DNA of 64,000 bases from Thalassobius sp. Cn5-15 (GTDB lineage: Bacteria > Pseudomonadota > Alphaproteobacteria > Rhodobacterales > Rhodobacteraceae): contig NZ_JAKRGF010000001.1 in assembly GCF_022347685.1 (NCBI RefSeq), forward strand, positions 806,001 through 870,000, read 5' to 3'. Numbering within the stretch: position 1 is the stretch's first letter; the number at the start of each line of letters is the position of its first letter. Shown here in pieces: positions 54,352-63,801 of the stretch. Made by a program: the position numbers and the translations under genes. A model generated the notes under the pieces. That model worked only from the letters and a program-made list of their open reading frames with translations. It searched no databases and was not told the origin of the DNA.

Positions 54352-56097
54352 TTAGCGCAGCTCTTCCGCCGGTTTCACGCCCAGAATACCAAGACCTGCA
54401 GAAATAACAACGGCCACGGCACGCGCCAGGGCGATTTTCGCCTGTGATGTGGCTGCATCCCCCTCTTGCAGGAAGCGCAGCGATATGTCGTCGTTGCCAC
54501 GGTTCCAGAGCGAGTGGAAATCACTTGCCAGTTCGTAGAGATAGAAGGCCACGCGGTGCGGTTCATTGTTGCGACCCGCGATCTCAACCAGACGCGGCCA
54601 TTCGGCCAGCTTCTTGGCCACTGCCATCTCTGCCTCATGACCCAGCGCAGTGAGGTCCGCGGCCGCCAACGTGGCGTCATCATGGGCAATACCCGCCTCT
54701 GCCGCCTTGCGCACGACAGAACACACACGCGCATGGGCATATTGCACGTAGAAGACAGGGTTGTCCTTGGACTGTTCCAGCACTTTGTCAAAGTCGAAGT
54801 CCAGAGGCGCGTCATTCTTGCGAGTCAGCATATGGAAGCGGGTCACATCAGCGCCCACCTGTTCCACCACATCGCGCAGGGTCACAAAGGTGCCCGCCCG
54901 TTTCGACATTTTGAACGGCTCGCCGTTTTTGAACAGCTTGACCAACTGGATCAACTTGATGTCCAGCGGCACCTTATTTTCGCTGAGCGCCGCCACGGCA
55001 GCCTTCATCCGTTTGACATAGCCACCGTGATCGGCGCCGAACACGTCAATCAGCATGTCAAAGCCACGCTCTACCTTGGTGAAGTGATAGGCGATATCGG
55101 GCGCGAAATAGGTCCATGCGCCATCGGATTTCTTCACCGGACGATCCACGTCATCGCCGTATTCAGTCGATTTGAACAGGGTCTGCTCGCGCTCTTCCCA
55201 ATCCTCGGGCAATTTGCCTTTCGGCGGTTCCAGCACGCCTTCGTAGATCAGGCCGAGGGTTTCCAGACGCTCCAGCGCCGCCTCAATCTGGCCGGTGCCA
55301 TAGAGGGATTTTTCCGAATAAAAATTGTCCATGACAACGCCCAGCGCCGCCAGATCGCCACGGATCATTTCCATCATCGCCTCAGTTGCGAATTCACGGA
55401 TATCCAGCAGCCATTCAGTTTCAGGCTTATCCAGCAGGCTGTCGCCATACTTTTCCTTCAGCGCCTCACCGACGGGGATCAGATAGTCACCGGGGTACAG
55501 ACCTTCGGCAATCTCCGGTTCTTGGCCATTGGCTTCGCGGTAACGCTCATAGGCGGAACGAGCCAGCACATCGACCTGCGCGCCGCCGTCGTTGATGTAG
55601 TATTCACGGGTCACATCATAACCGACGTAATCCAGCAGAGAGGCCAGCGCATCGCCGAACACCGCACCACGGGTATGACCGACGTGCATCGGGCCAGTGG
55701 GGTTGGCGGAGACGTATTCCACGTTCACCTTCTTGCCCGCCCCAAGGGTGGACCGGCCATAGGCGGTCCCCTCGTTCAGTGCAGCCTTGACGATCCCCTG
55801 CCACAGGACCGCATCCAAACGCATGTTGAGGAAGCCGGGGCCTGCCACCTCTGCCGAGGTGATGCGCGCATCATCGGCCAGCTTAGCAGCCAGCTTGTCG
55901 GCAATGTCGCGCGGTTTCATCTTGGCCGGTTTGGCCAGTACCATCGCGGCGTTGGTCGCCATGTCGCCATGCAGCGCATCACGGGGCGGCTCTACCGCCA
56001 CATTATCAAATGTCAGCCCCTCGGGCAGGTCACCAGCAGCAACCATCTGCTCCAGCAGTTCCAGCACCAGCCCACGCACTTCGGCAAAAAGGTTCAT
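54352..56097 (-). CDS. argS: Arginyl-tRNA synthetase
   Basis: A class I synthetase of 581 aa. HIGH-type motif: [26 protein letters not shown]-type motif: [17 protein letters not shown] (Arg in the last position, common in this family). The N-terminal additional domain for the tRNA D-loop and the C-terminal DALR anticodon domain ([10 protein letters not shown]... to the end) are present. The ATG at 56097 follows AAGGAT; upstream in-frame codons look non-coding. Confidence 0.96.
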   Translation of the reverse strand: MNLFAEVRGLVLELLEQMVAAGDLPEGLTFDNVAVEPPRDALHGDMATNAAMVLAKPAKMKPRDIADKLAAKLADDARITSAEVAGPGFLNMRLDAVLWQGIVKAALNEGTAYGRSTLGAGKKVNVEYVSANPTGPMHVGHTRGAVFGDALASLLDYVGYDVTREYYINDGGAQVDVLARSAYERYREANGQEPEIAEGLYPGDYLIPVGEALKEKYGDSLLDKPETEWLLDIREFATEAMMEMIRGDLAALGVVMDNFYSEKSLYGTGQIEAALERLETLGLIYEGVLEPPKGKLPEDWEEREQTLFKSTEYGDDVDRPVKKSDGAWTYFAPDIAYHFTKVERGFDMLIDVFGADHGGYVKRMKAAVAALSENKVPLDIKLIQLVKLFKNGEPFKMSKRAGTFVTLRDVVEQVGADVTRFHMLTRKNDAPLDFDFDKVLEQSKDNPVFYVQYAHARVCSVVRKAAEAGIAHDDATLAAADLTALGHEAEMAVAKKLAEWPRLVEIAGRNNEPHRVAFYLYELASDFHSLWNRGNDDISLRFLQEGDAATSQAKIALARAVAVVISAGLGILGVKPAEELR

Positions 56098-56199
56098 CGC
56101 AGCATATCCTTTGTCTCTTGATCGCGGGTTTATCACGCCGCCCATAAAGGTCAACGTGTGGCACGGGGTTTTCGGAATAGAGAGGCGTCGCCGAAGACC

Positions 56200-58011
56200 T
56201 TAACTGACCGACGTTTCCGGCGGCTCCATCCAGATCAGCTGCCAGTCGGCGCGGGCAGTAATGTCTTGATCCGCTGCCGCCACATGCGGCGTGCCTTTGA
56301 GATCCAGCGCCAGCAACACTTGCGCATCCTGTGCCTCTGCCTGCCAATCGGCAAGAGTGAACGCCTCGCTTAGGCGGGTCAGACGCAGGCGATGACCACG
56401 CCGCATCGCCCGCTCCAGTTCCGCATGGCTCTGCCCCGCGGCAAAGCTACGCCCGCCGAGTGTGCTGGGCAAATCATGGCGCGCCTGCCCTTCTCTGTCG
56501 CGCACCAACTGAAAGACGTTGCTACGGCCAAACTCTGGCGCCAAATCAGTGGTGACCAATGTGTTGTAGGCGTCATTGTCTGTGAGTGCATAGATCTGGT
56601 CGAACTGCTGCATCTCCAACGCCTCTTCCGCGCCTTGGGACAGGATGTCCCCATAGTAGGTGCTCACCCCTGCCTGCCGCGCCCCGCGCAACCGACTGCG
56701 GTTTGGATCGGCGATCAGCACCGGCACCTCTGCCTTACCCAGTGTTTCAGCCAAAGCCTGCGAAAACAGCGATCCACCGACCAACAACACGCCCGGACGA
56801 CGCCCGCCCGAAAGGCCAAGTCGCCCCGCCACAGGACCAAGGGTGAAACCATGTAGCACAACCGTCGCCACAACCAGCACAAAAGCCAAAGGCGCCACCA
56901 ACGCGCCATCTGGCACGCCAAGCGCCGCCAGACGTTCACCGAACAGCCCAGCGACCGCCACCAGCACCACGCCCCGCGGGCCGGTCAGCGCCACCAGCAG
57001 CCGTTCGCGCCACGACAGATCGGTACCGATGAGCGAGATAAGGACCGTCAAAGGACGGGCCAGCAGGATAACAAGCGCCACAAACAGCCCCGCCCGCCAG
57101 TTAAGCTGCGCCAGTGTGGACAGGTCCAGCGACGCTGCCAGCAGGATAAACACGCCTGAGACCAGCAGGACGGTTGCGTGTTCCTTAAACCGTCGCAACT
57201 CCGCGTAGGAGGGCAGATCAGCATTGGCAATCACCATCCCCATAATCGTCACCGCCAACAGCCCGCTTTCATGCAGGACCGTATCGCTGGCAGCAAAAAC
57301 GGCAATCAAAACAACGAAGAGGACAGGAACCTTCATGTATTCCGGCACCAGACCACGGCGGAAGGCACGGGCAATCCCCTGCCCGCCGATCCAGCCCAGC
57401 ACCGTCGCCACCGCCACGCCGATCAACAACGTCTGCGTGGCATGGGCAATGGTTTCAGCAGTGTTCAGAACAACCACCACTTCAAACGCCAGTACCGCTG
57501 CCAGCGCGCCTATAGGATCGTTGACGATCGCCTCCCACTGCAACAGGGCCGCGGGGCGACGCGCCAGTTTAGCCTGCCGCAACAAAGGCGCGATGACCGT
57601 GGGGCCGGTGACGATCATAATCCCGCCGAACACCGCCGCCACCTGCCAGCCGACGCCCGCACCATAATGCAGCGCCAACGTGGAGCTGAGCCAGCCGAGC
57701 GGCGCACCTATGACCACCAGACGCTTCACACCTTGGGTCGCGTCACTAAGGTGATGCAGATTGAGCGTCATGCCGCCCTCAAACAGGATAATCGCAACCG
57801 CAACAGATACCATCGGCCCCACCAATGGCCCAATGTCACGCGCCGGATCCAGAATGCCAAAAACCGGCCCGACCAGAACGCCCGCCAGCAACATCAAGAC
57901 GATGCCCGGCAGTTGCAGGCGCCACGCGAGCCACTGCGCCCCAACGCCAAGGGCGCCCACCAGTGCGATGGCGTTTATGGGGCTAAGACCGAGTGTGTCG
58001 GGGCTGGCCAT
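56200..58011 (-). CDS. Cation:proton antiporter (CPA family) with cytoplasmic regulatory domain
   Basis: A 603-aa protein with about 12 membrane helices over residues 1-400. VAIILFEGGMTLN, GGIMIVTGPTVIAPLL and ALLQWEAIVNDPIGAL (the paired-acid ND transport motif) identify a Na+(K+)/H+ exchanger. The C-terminal ~200 residues begin with RPGVLLVGGSLFSQALAETLGK and LIADPNRSRLRGARQAGV, a TrkA-N-type Rossmann fold that may sense NAD(H). AAGGA precedes the ATG. It sits between dgt and argS with short spacers (22 and 102 bases), apparently inserted into a conserved operon. Confidence 0.88.
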   Translation of the reverse strand: MASPDTLGLSPINAIALVGALGVGAQWLAWRLQLPGIVLMLLAGVLVGPVFGILDPARDIGPLVGPMVSVAVAIILFEGGMTLNLHHLSDATQGVKRLVVIGAPLGWLSSTLALHYGAGVGWQVAAVFGGIMIVTGPTVIAPLLRQAKLARRPAALLQWEAIVNDPIGALAAVLAFEVVVVLNTAETIAHATQTLLIGVAVATVLGWIGGQGIARAFRRGLVPEYMKVPVLFVVLIAVFAASDTVLHESGLLAVTIMGMVIANADLPSYAELRRFKEHATVLLVSGVFILLAASLDLSTLAQLNWRAGLFVALVILLARPLTVLISLIGTDLSWRERLLVALTGPRGVVLVAVAGLFGERLAALGVPDGALVAPLAFVLVVATVVLHGFTLGPVAGRLGLSGGRRPGVLLVGGSLFSQALAETLGKAEVPVLIADPNRSRLRGARQAGVSTYYGDILSQGAEEALEMQQFDQIYALTDNDAYNTLVTTDLAPEFGRSNVFQLVRDREGQARHDLPSTLGGRSFAAGQSHAELERAMRRGHRLRLTRLSEAFTLADWQAEAQDAQVLLALDLKGTPHVAAADQDITARADWQLIWMEPPETSVS

Positions 58012-58033
58012 GGTAGCGGTCCTTCTTGCGGGA

Positions 58034-59221
58034 TCAATCGTGATGCTGGATCGGCGTAGCGCGGCGACCCGCGGGGATCGGCTTGCGCCCTGTCAGGTGT
58101 TCCGCTTCTTGCAGGGCGAAACGGTCGGTCATGCCAGCGATATAGTCTGACACGATACGGGCCAATTCCACGTCACTGCTGACCTCTGCCACATCCTTGC
58201 GCCATTGTTTGGGCAACAATTCAGGGCGCTGCATGAAAATCGGGAACAGATCCTTCACCGCATCGGTCACATATTGACGAATCTCCACCACCTCTGGGGC
58301 GCGGTACATCCGGTGGAAGAGGAACTGTCGGATCTGTTTCAGATCCGACCACAGCCCCGGCGAGAACTGCACCATCATCCGCCCGGCATCACGCACATCC
58401 TGTGCGGTTTGCGGACCCACCTCTGCCAGATTGGCGCGGGTGACGGCGATCACATCCTCGACCAGCACACCAAAGAACCGGCGCAGCGCCTCATGGCGAC
58501 GACGATAGTAGTTCAGGCCGGGATATTTGCGATCTACCTCGCCAAAACAATCCTGCAGGATCGGCATCTGCGCCAACTCGTCGGTCGAAAACAACTCTGC
58601 CCGCAGCCCGTCGTGCAGATCGTGGTTGTTATAGGCAATATCATCAGACAGGGCGGCCACCTGCGCCTCTGTGCTGGCGTGGGTGTGCAGCTCCAGATCA
58701 TGCTGCGCATTATAGCCCTCCAGCGCCCACGGCACGTCGCCCACAACAGGCCCGTTGTGCTTGGCGATCCCTTCCAGCGTTTCCCACGTCAGGTTCAGCC
58801 CGTCCCATTCGGCATAATGCCGTTCCAGATCGGTGACGATGCGAATGGCCTGCGCGTTGTGGTCAAAGCCGCCGTAAGGCTCCATCAATTCCGCCAGCGC
58901 ATCCTCACCAGTATGACCAAAGGGCGTATGGCCCAGATCATGGGCCAGTGCCACAGCCTCTGCCAATTCCTGGTTCAGGCCAAGCGTGCCCGAAATCGTC
59001 CGCGCCACCTGCGCCACCTCAATCGAGTGGGTCAGGCGAGTGCGGAAATAGTCGCCTTCGTGTTCGATAAACACCTGCGTCTTATGCTTCAGCCGCCGAA
59101 AGCTGCTGGCGTGGATGATCCGGTCACGGTCGCGCTGGAAACAAGAGCGAAAGGCACTCTCTTCTTCGGGGTGCAGTCGTCCACGGCTGTCACCGGGGCG
59201 GGATGCAAAAATCGCGTTCAT
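58034..59221 (-). CDS. dgt: Deoxyguanosinetriphosphate triphosphohydrolase-like protein
   Basis: An HD-domain dNTPase of 395 aa that splits dNTPs into nucleoside and triphosphate. HD motif residues are in RTRLTHSIEVAQVAR (His), LAHDLGHTPFGHTGE (His-Asp) and SDDIAYNNHDLHDG (the last Asp). The N-terminus FRSCFQRDRDRIIHASSFRRLKHKTQVF is the family signature. First gene of the minus-strand dgt-antiporter-argS-SPOR-nagZ-scpA-scpB run, and divergent from the Fe-S carrier gene. Confidence 0.94.
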   Translation of the reverse strand: MNAIFASRPGDSRGRLHPEEESAFRSCFQRDRDRIIHASSFRRLKHKTQVFIEHEGDYFRTRLTHSIEVAQVARTISGTLGLNQELAEAVALAHDLGHTPFGHTGEDALAELMEPYGGFDHNAQAIRIVTDLERHYAEWDGLNLTWETLEGIAKHNGPVVGDVPWALEGYNAQHDLELHTHASTEAQVAALSDDIAYNNHDLHDGLRAELFSTDELAQMPILQDCFGEVDRKYPGLNYYRRRHEALRRFFGVLVEDVIAVTRANLAEVGPQTAQDVRDAGRMMVQFSPGLWSDLKQIRQFLFHRMYRAPEVVEIRQYVTDAVKDLFPIFMQRPELLPKQWRKDVAEVSSDVELARIVSDYIAGMTDRFALQEAEHLTGRKPIPAGRRATPIQHHD

Positions 59222-59484
59222 ATCAATTGGCCTTTGCCTGTTAATGCCTCATTCATGCTCTCTTGCGGGCATGTTCTTGTGCAGGAACTCTAGCGGTTCC
59301 TTTCATAATTTGGACCAAATACAGCGTGCGGTGGTGCTTTTCCACATCCTTAACCGCTGCACTGCCCCTTATCGTTACGCAGGCGCATTCTGACGGCACC
59401 TCTCTTGTCGTTGGTCGATGGCCCACATATATTCTATCTGATACTATTTGCGAAACATATTGCACCTGAGCCGGAGCGACGACC

Positions 59485-59820
59485 ATGCAATTGCCCCCCA
59501 ATGTGACCGACCGTGCCTTTGCCCGCCTTGCCGAAATTGGCGCAAACGCCCAAGGTCAAGCGTTGCGCGTCGCTGTTGAGGGCGGCGGTTGTTCAGGTTT
59601 TCAGTATGAAATCAAGCTGGACGAACCCACCGATGACGATCTGGTTCTAGAAGGCAGCGGCGAGGGTGCGGGCGAAAAGGTAATTGTGGACACCGTATCC
59701 CTGCCGTTCCTGACCGGAGCGACCATTGACTTCACTGAGGAGTTGATCGGGGCGCGATTTGTCATCGACAACCCCAATGCGTCGTCCTCCTGCGGCTGCG
59801 GCACTTCGTTTTCGATGTGA
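59485..59820 (+). CDS. A-type iron-sulfur carrier (ErpA/IscA/SufA/HesB family)
   Basis: A 111-aa protein that accepts and delivers Fe-S clusters. The three invariant cysteines are in EGGGCSGFQYEIKL and SSCGCGTSFSM. Divergent location next to dgt is typical of alphaproteobacterial erpA-like genes, but sequence alone does not separate ErpA from IscA or SufA. ATG 59485 has a CCGGAGCGACG ribosome-binding region. The 263 bases between it and dgt hold both promoters and show no further structure I can name. Confidence 0.92.
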   Translation: MQLPPNVTDRAFARLAEIGANAQGQALRVAVEGGGCSGFQYEIKLDEPTDDDLVLEGSGEGAGEKVIVDTVSLPFLTGATIDFTEELIGARFVIDNPNASSSCGCGTSFSM

Positions 59821-59841
59821 CAGGTCGCGGCAACCAAAGGG

Positions 59842-59865
59842 CTGTGCCAACTGAGGCACAGTTTA
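59842..59865 (+). terminator. Probable weak terminator after the Fe-S carrier gene
   Basis: A 7-bp stem CTGTGCC / GGCACAG with a 6-base loop, followed only by TTTATAG, 21 bases past the stop. Confidence 0.5.
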
Positions 59866-60004
59866 TAGATTAAGTGTTTGCCAAACGCATAGTCACAAAG
59901 CGATTGTAGATTTATAAAATGCCTTTGATCGTATTTGGGCGCGTCAATTATGCGCCACACGTCTATGCGCCACGCGTCGGATTTTTCATGTCCGGCTAAA
60001 ATTT

Positions 60005-60499
60005 TCACCAGCGGGCTTCATCTGCACCCACGAAAAAACCTTCCAGTGCATGCATCCAGACATGCCCCCAAATAATACCCGTTCCCTGCGTCGAAAACAC
60101 CAAGCGACTTTCAGGTTCATCAGTGATGTTCACGCTGTACTCATGCACCGGATATTCAGCATTGGGATCCGCTGCCGCAAATGTAAGCACACCGTGCTTC
60201 TTACCTTTCGCCAACAAATCCAGCTCAACATTGGCACCGCAGACATCTCTTGGAAAGCCATTCCCCTGAAAGGCCCGTGGAGTCGTCACTTTCATGACAA
60301 AATGCTCCGGACTGTCGCCATTCATAAAAAATACTCGGTACGTGCGGCTAACTGCCAGAAACGCAGCCTGCTCAGAAAAAGTTAGCTCTCGCCCAAGAGT
60401 ACACGCCGTCGTTAGCGTTTCCGAAGCAGCAGTGCTTTCACGTGCAAGGCTTACTCCAATGACCAACGGCGCTACTATGACCATACCACATTTAAACAT
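60005..60499 (-). CDS. Secreted unknown protein
   Basis: A 164-aa protein I do not recognise. The first ~25 residues (MFKCGMVIVAPLVIGVSLARESTAAS) form a plausible Sec signal peptide, with cleavage near TAA/SE. The mature part has two cysteines (in TTACTLG and RDVCGANV) that could form a periplasmic disulfide, a KVTTPRAFQGNGFP segment and a Trp-rich end. The ATG has GAGAG at 8-base spacing. Local composition is AT-richer than the flanking core genes, consistent with lineage-specific or acquired DNA. Confidence 0.6.
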   Translation of the reverse strand: MFKCGMVIVAPLVIGVSLARESTAASETLTTACTLGRELTFSEQAAFLAVSRTYRVFFMNGDSPEHFVMKVTTPRAFQGNGFPRDVCGANVELDLLAKGKKHGVLTFAAADPNAEYPVHEYSVNITDEPESRLVFSTQGTGIIWGHVWMHALEGFFVGADEARW

Positions 60500-60823
60500 T
60501 GTTAAACTCTCAGAACTTCAGGCCAAAATGCAAGTCAAGCATAGTTTGGCTGTTCCGATTCGTGACTGGAAAATTGCAGACATTGGATTGAATTATCACG
60601 GTCATCGCCTTGACACTCTGAAGGGTAATTCACGAACGCCGTGATATACGGCCGGCACAAGCCCAATACTGTACATGCCAGAAGCATCACCGAATAACGT
60701 CTTGCCTTCTGTCGCCCTCCGCTGCTGCGTTTTTTCAGCGCTCCCCCCACCGTCCTGCGGAACCTGCTTGCGCGCCTCCCTCTGCCTCAGGCATAGACGG
60801 GAGGCAGCAGGAGGGCCAAGCGC
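60500..60823. other. Intergenic region before xth
   Basis: This 324-base gap is AT-rich on its left side. A minus-strand frame of about 70 codons (60535 to about 60747) has a hydrophobic stretch, but it starts with GTG and has no convincing ribosome-binding site. Nothing else is supported apart from the GCAGGAGGG site of xth. Confidence 0.4.
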
Positions 60824-61642
60824 ATGAAAATCGCCACGTTCAACATCAACGGCATCAAGGCGCGGATCAATGCGCTCAGCGACTGGTTGGATGAAGCGCA
60901 GCCCGATGTCGCCCTGTTGCAGGAGATCAAATCCGTTGATGAGGCCTTCCCAACCGAAGCATTTGAGGAAAAGGGCTATAATGTCGTCACCCATGGCCAG
61001 AAAAGTTTCAACGGCGTTGCGATCCTGTCGAAACTGCCGCTGGAAGATGTGACGCGCGGTCTGCCCATTCTGGCCGATAGCGATGAGGCCGACGAACAGG
61101 CCCGATGGATTGAGGCCACGGTTGTGGGCAAACAGGCGGTGCGTCTGTGCAATCTCTACCTGCCGAACGGCAACCCTGTGGAACTGACCGAGGAGGGCCA
61201 GCCAGTGCCAGGCGGAAAATACGCCTACAAACTGCGCTGGATGGAGCGTATGCATGCCCGTGCCGAACAATTGCTGGCCGAGGAGGCCCCGTTCCTGATG
61301 GCGGGTGATTACAACATCATTCCACAGGCAGAAGATGCCAAGCGCCCCCAGGCATGGGAAGGTGACGCGGCTTATCGCCCTGAAAGCCACGCGATGTGGC
61401 GCAAACTGTTGAACCTCGGTTTTACCGAGGCCTTCCGCAGCCGCACCTTTGGCGCGGGGCACTACAGTTTCTGGGATTATCAGGCAGGCGCTTGGAACCG
61501 TGACGATGGCATCCGCATCGACCACTTCCTGCTGAGCCCACAATGCGCCGATCTGCTGCTGGACTGCCAGATCGACAAGGAAGTGCGCGGCCGTGAAAAA
61601 CCCTCCGATCACGTGCCGGTCTGGGTGGAACTCGACCTCTAA
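60824..61642 (+). CDS. xth: Exodeoxyribonuclease III
   Basis: A 272-aa AP endonuclease and 3'-5' exonuclease for base-excision repair. The motifs are ATFNINGIKARIN, LLQEIKSVDEAFP (metal Glu), LMAGDYNIIP (Asp/Asn), a GHYSFWDYQ segment, and RIDHFLLSP with the closing SDHVPVWVEL (catalytic His). GGAGGG lies upstream of the ATG. It is convergent with the response-regulator gene, with 27 bases between the stops. Confidence 0.95.
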   Translation: MKIATFNINGIKARINALSDWLDEAQPDVALLQEIKSVDEAFPTEAFEEKGYNVVTHGQKSFNGVAILSKLPLEDVTRGLPILADSDEADEQARWIEATVVGKQAVRLCNLYLPNGNPVELTEEGQPVPGGKYAYKLRWMERMHARAEQLLAEEAPFLMAGDYNIIPQAEDAKRPQAWEGDAAYRPESHAMWRKLLNLGFTEAFRSRTFGAGHYSFWDYQAGAWNRDDGIRIDHFLLSPQCADLLLDCQIDKEVRGREKPSDHVPVWVELDL

Positions 61643-61669
61643 GCGGCGCGGTTAACAGCTAGGTGGCGC

Positions 61670-62341
61670 TTACAGGCTGACGCCTGTGCCCTGCAGCACG
61701 CCATGTTCCAAGGCATAGCGAGTCAGACCCGCAGTAGAAGAAATGCCCAGCTTGCGCTTGATGTTCTTGCGGTGGGTTTCCACCGTGCGCACCGATATTT
61801 CCAGCGCCTGAGCCACCTCTTTGTTGGATTTCCCCTGTGCCAATTGCAACAGGATGGTCTGTTCACGCCCCGTAAGCGCGTCGCGACTCTTGCCCTCACT
61901 GGGGTCGAGCGCGCCCTGCGCACCTGTACAAAGGTAGCGATCGCCACCCATCACCGTGTCCACAGCGGTCTTGATTTCTTCTGTCGGAACATCTTTCAAC
62001 ACATAGCCCATCGCGCCATGCGCCAGCGCGGTAGAAATATATTCGCGTGAATCATGCATGCTGAGGATCAGAATGCGTGTGTCAGGGCTGCGTTCCAGAA
62101 TGATCTCTGTCGCGGACAAGCCGCCCACGTCGGGCATATTCAGATCCATCAGGATAACATCGGGCTGCAACTCCTCTACCGCATCAATGATCGCACGGCC
62201 ACTTTGGAAGGTGCCCAGAACCTCGATATCATCATAGCTTTCGAGGATGGATTGAATGCCTTCTGCCACCATCGGGTGATCATCGACGATGACCAGTTTC
62301 ACCGGGCTCTCATTGCCTGTGTCTTGGGTTTGGTCGGTCAT
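61670..62341 (-). CDS. NarL/LuxR-type response regulator
   Basis: A 223-aa regulator. The receiver domain has KLVIVDDHPMVAEGI (acidic pocket), VILMDLNMPDVGG (phospho-Asp), LILSMH and YVLKDV (conserved Lys). After a short linker comes a LuxR HTH, LTGREQTILLQLAQGKSNKEVAQALEISVRTVETHRKNIKRKLG. Its start overlaps the stop of the histidine kinase gene by 4 bases (ATGA), so the two form one system. The targets are unknown. Confidence 0.94.
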   Translation of the reverse strand: MTDQTQDTGNESPVKLVIVDDHPMVAEGIQSILESYDDIEVLGTFQSGRAIIDAVEELQPDVILMDLNMPDVGGLSATEIILERSPDTRILILSMHDSREYISTALAHGAMGYVLKDVPTEEIKTAVDTVMGGDRYLCTGAQGALDPSEGKSRDALTGREQTILLQLAQGKSNKEVAQALEISVRTVETHRKNIKRKLGISSTAGLTRYALEHGVLQGTGVSL

Positions 62342-63801
62342 GAAGATGCTCCCGTTTTAGGGGTGTCAAAGAGGTGCGACGCGGCGCTGGCGGCGGGATC
62401 ATTAGGCTCTTCTGGCGGCAACAGATGGCTGAGCGGCAACTCTGCCTCAATCAATGTGCCGTCGCGGCTAGACATGATTTTAAGATTTCCGTCAAGTTGT
62501 TCAATACGCTCCTGCATATTTCGCAAACCCAGACCACCGGGACGGTCACGACGCCCGATATCCTGCGGCATGCCAACGCCATTGTCCTTGATCGCCATAG
62601 TGGCACCATTGCGGTGGCCGCGAATATCGACGCTGACACAGGTGGCATTTGCATGCCGTTCGATGTTGGTCAGCGCCTCTTGGGCGATGCGGTAGAGGGC
62701 GATTTTACTGTCCTGATCCAGACGGTTACGGAACACAACTGTATTAAATTCTGTGTCAATACCGGTGCGGACGGCAAAGTCTTCGGTCAACGCTTTCAAC
62801 GCCGGACCAAGGCCCAGATCATCCAGCGCTGCCGGACGCAGGTCGCGGCTGATGCGACGCACCTCTTGGATCGCGCCAAGAAGGTTGCCTATGCCTTTGT
62901 CCAGCGTGTCCCCTGCCCGATCATCGCCCTGCCGCAGCCGCCGTTTGGCGGTGTCCAGCGCATAGCGCACGCCAACAAGGATCTGGCTGATCCCATCATG
63001 CAACTCGCGGGCAACGCGGCCGCGCTCTTCTTCTTGTGCATCGAAAACACGCTGGTTCAGTTCTTTCAGCTTCACATCCGCCAGCCGCCGTTCCCGAATA
63101 TTGAGGAACATACCGGTGGAGAACACCAACAGAACTGCCGTCAGGGTAATGCCGCCAATATAGAGGAAAGTACGACGCACCCGCGCCTCTACATCCGCAC
63201 GCGCAGCGGCAGAGCTTTCCAGCACATCGTCGATAAACACGCCCGTCCCCACAGCCCAGCCCCAACTGGGGAAAGAGGTGACATAGGTGATCATTCGTGC
63301 CTCTTCACCACTTGAGGGTTTGGGCCACAAATAGCTATGATAGCCTGCCCCCTGACGGGCAATCGCCAGCAATTGATCCACCACCGGCGTGCCTTCACTG
63401 TCGGTGAGGCCCAGCCAGTTTTTGTTGATCAAGTCCGTTTGACGCGGGCTGACCAGATTGTTGCCATCGTAGTCATAAACGAAAAACGCCCCCTCCTCGC
63501 CATAGATCATCGCTGACAGGATCTGCATCACCTGCTCCTTGGCCAGATCATCATCGGGCGCGGCACTGCCATAGATGAAATAAAACCCGTTGCGCGCCTG
63601 TGTGACGTAGTTTTTCAGTTCGGCTTTCTTTGCTTCGATCAGCTGCTGCTCCATCGCCTTAATCTCTCGCTCCGCCATCAAACGGGATTGATGCGCCACA
63701 AGCAAAGAGATCGCTGCCACCGCCAGAATTAGCGGCAGCGTCGCCAGCAGTGTCAGCTTTTGGCCGTAGGTCGGGCGGAGCGGGAATCTAAATAGAGCCA
63801 T
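62338..63801 (-). CDS. Cache-domain sensor histidine kinase (NarX/DegS type)
   Basis: An inner-membrane kinase of about 487 aa. TM1 (LLATLPLILAVAAISLLVA) is near residues 18-38, followed by a periplasmic single-Cache domain of about 160 residues (NGFYFIYGSA, GEEGAFFVYDYDGNNLVSP, FPSWGWAVGTGVFIDDV), which usually binds small organic acids. TM2 is IGGITLTAVLLVFSTGMFL. The HisKA_3 box EERGRVARELHDGISQ carries the phospho-His, and the ATPase has KDNGVGMP and GGLGLRNMQER. The start could be 63801 or 63873; the first 24 codons of the longer form look less typical. Confidence 0.9.
   Translation of the reverse strand: MALFRFPLRPTYGQKLTLLATLPLILAVAAISLLVAHQSRLMAEREIKAMEQQLIEAKKAELKNYVTQARNGFYFIYGSAAPDDDLAKEQVMQILSAMIYGEEGAFFVYDYDGNNLVSPRQTDLINKNWLGLTDSEGTPVVDQLLAIARQGAGYHSYLWPKPSSGEEARMITYVTSFPSWGWAVGTGVFIDDVLESSAAARADVEARVRRTFLYIGGITLTAVLLVFSTGMFLNIRERRLADVKLKELNQRVFDAQEEERGRVARELHDGISQILVGVRYALDTAKRRLRQGDDRAGDTLDKGIGNLLGAIQEVRRISRDLRPAALDDLGLGPALKALTEDFAVRTGIDTEFNTVVFRNRLDQDSKIALYRIAQEALTNIERHANATCVSVDIRGHRNGATMAIKDNGVGMPQDIGRRDRPGGLGLRNMQERIEQLDGNLKIMSSRDGTLIEAELPLSHLLPPEEPNDPAASAASHLFDTPKTGASS

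Noticed and set aside
60535-60747. Minus-strand frame of about 70 codons with a hydrophobic stretch
   Set aside because: GTG start without a Shine-Dalgarno, odd composition and no neighbour support. Kept only as a remark in the gap entry.
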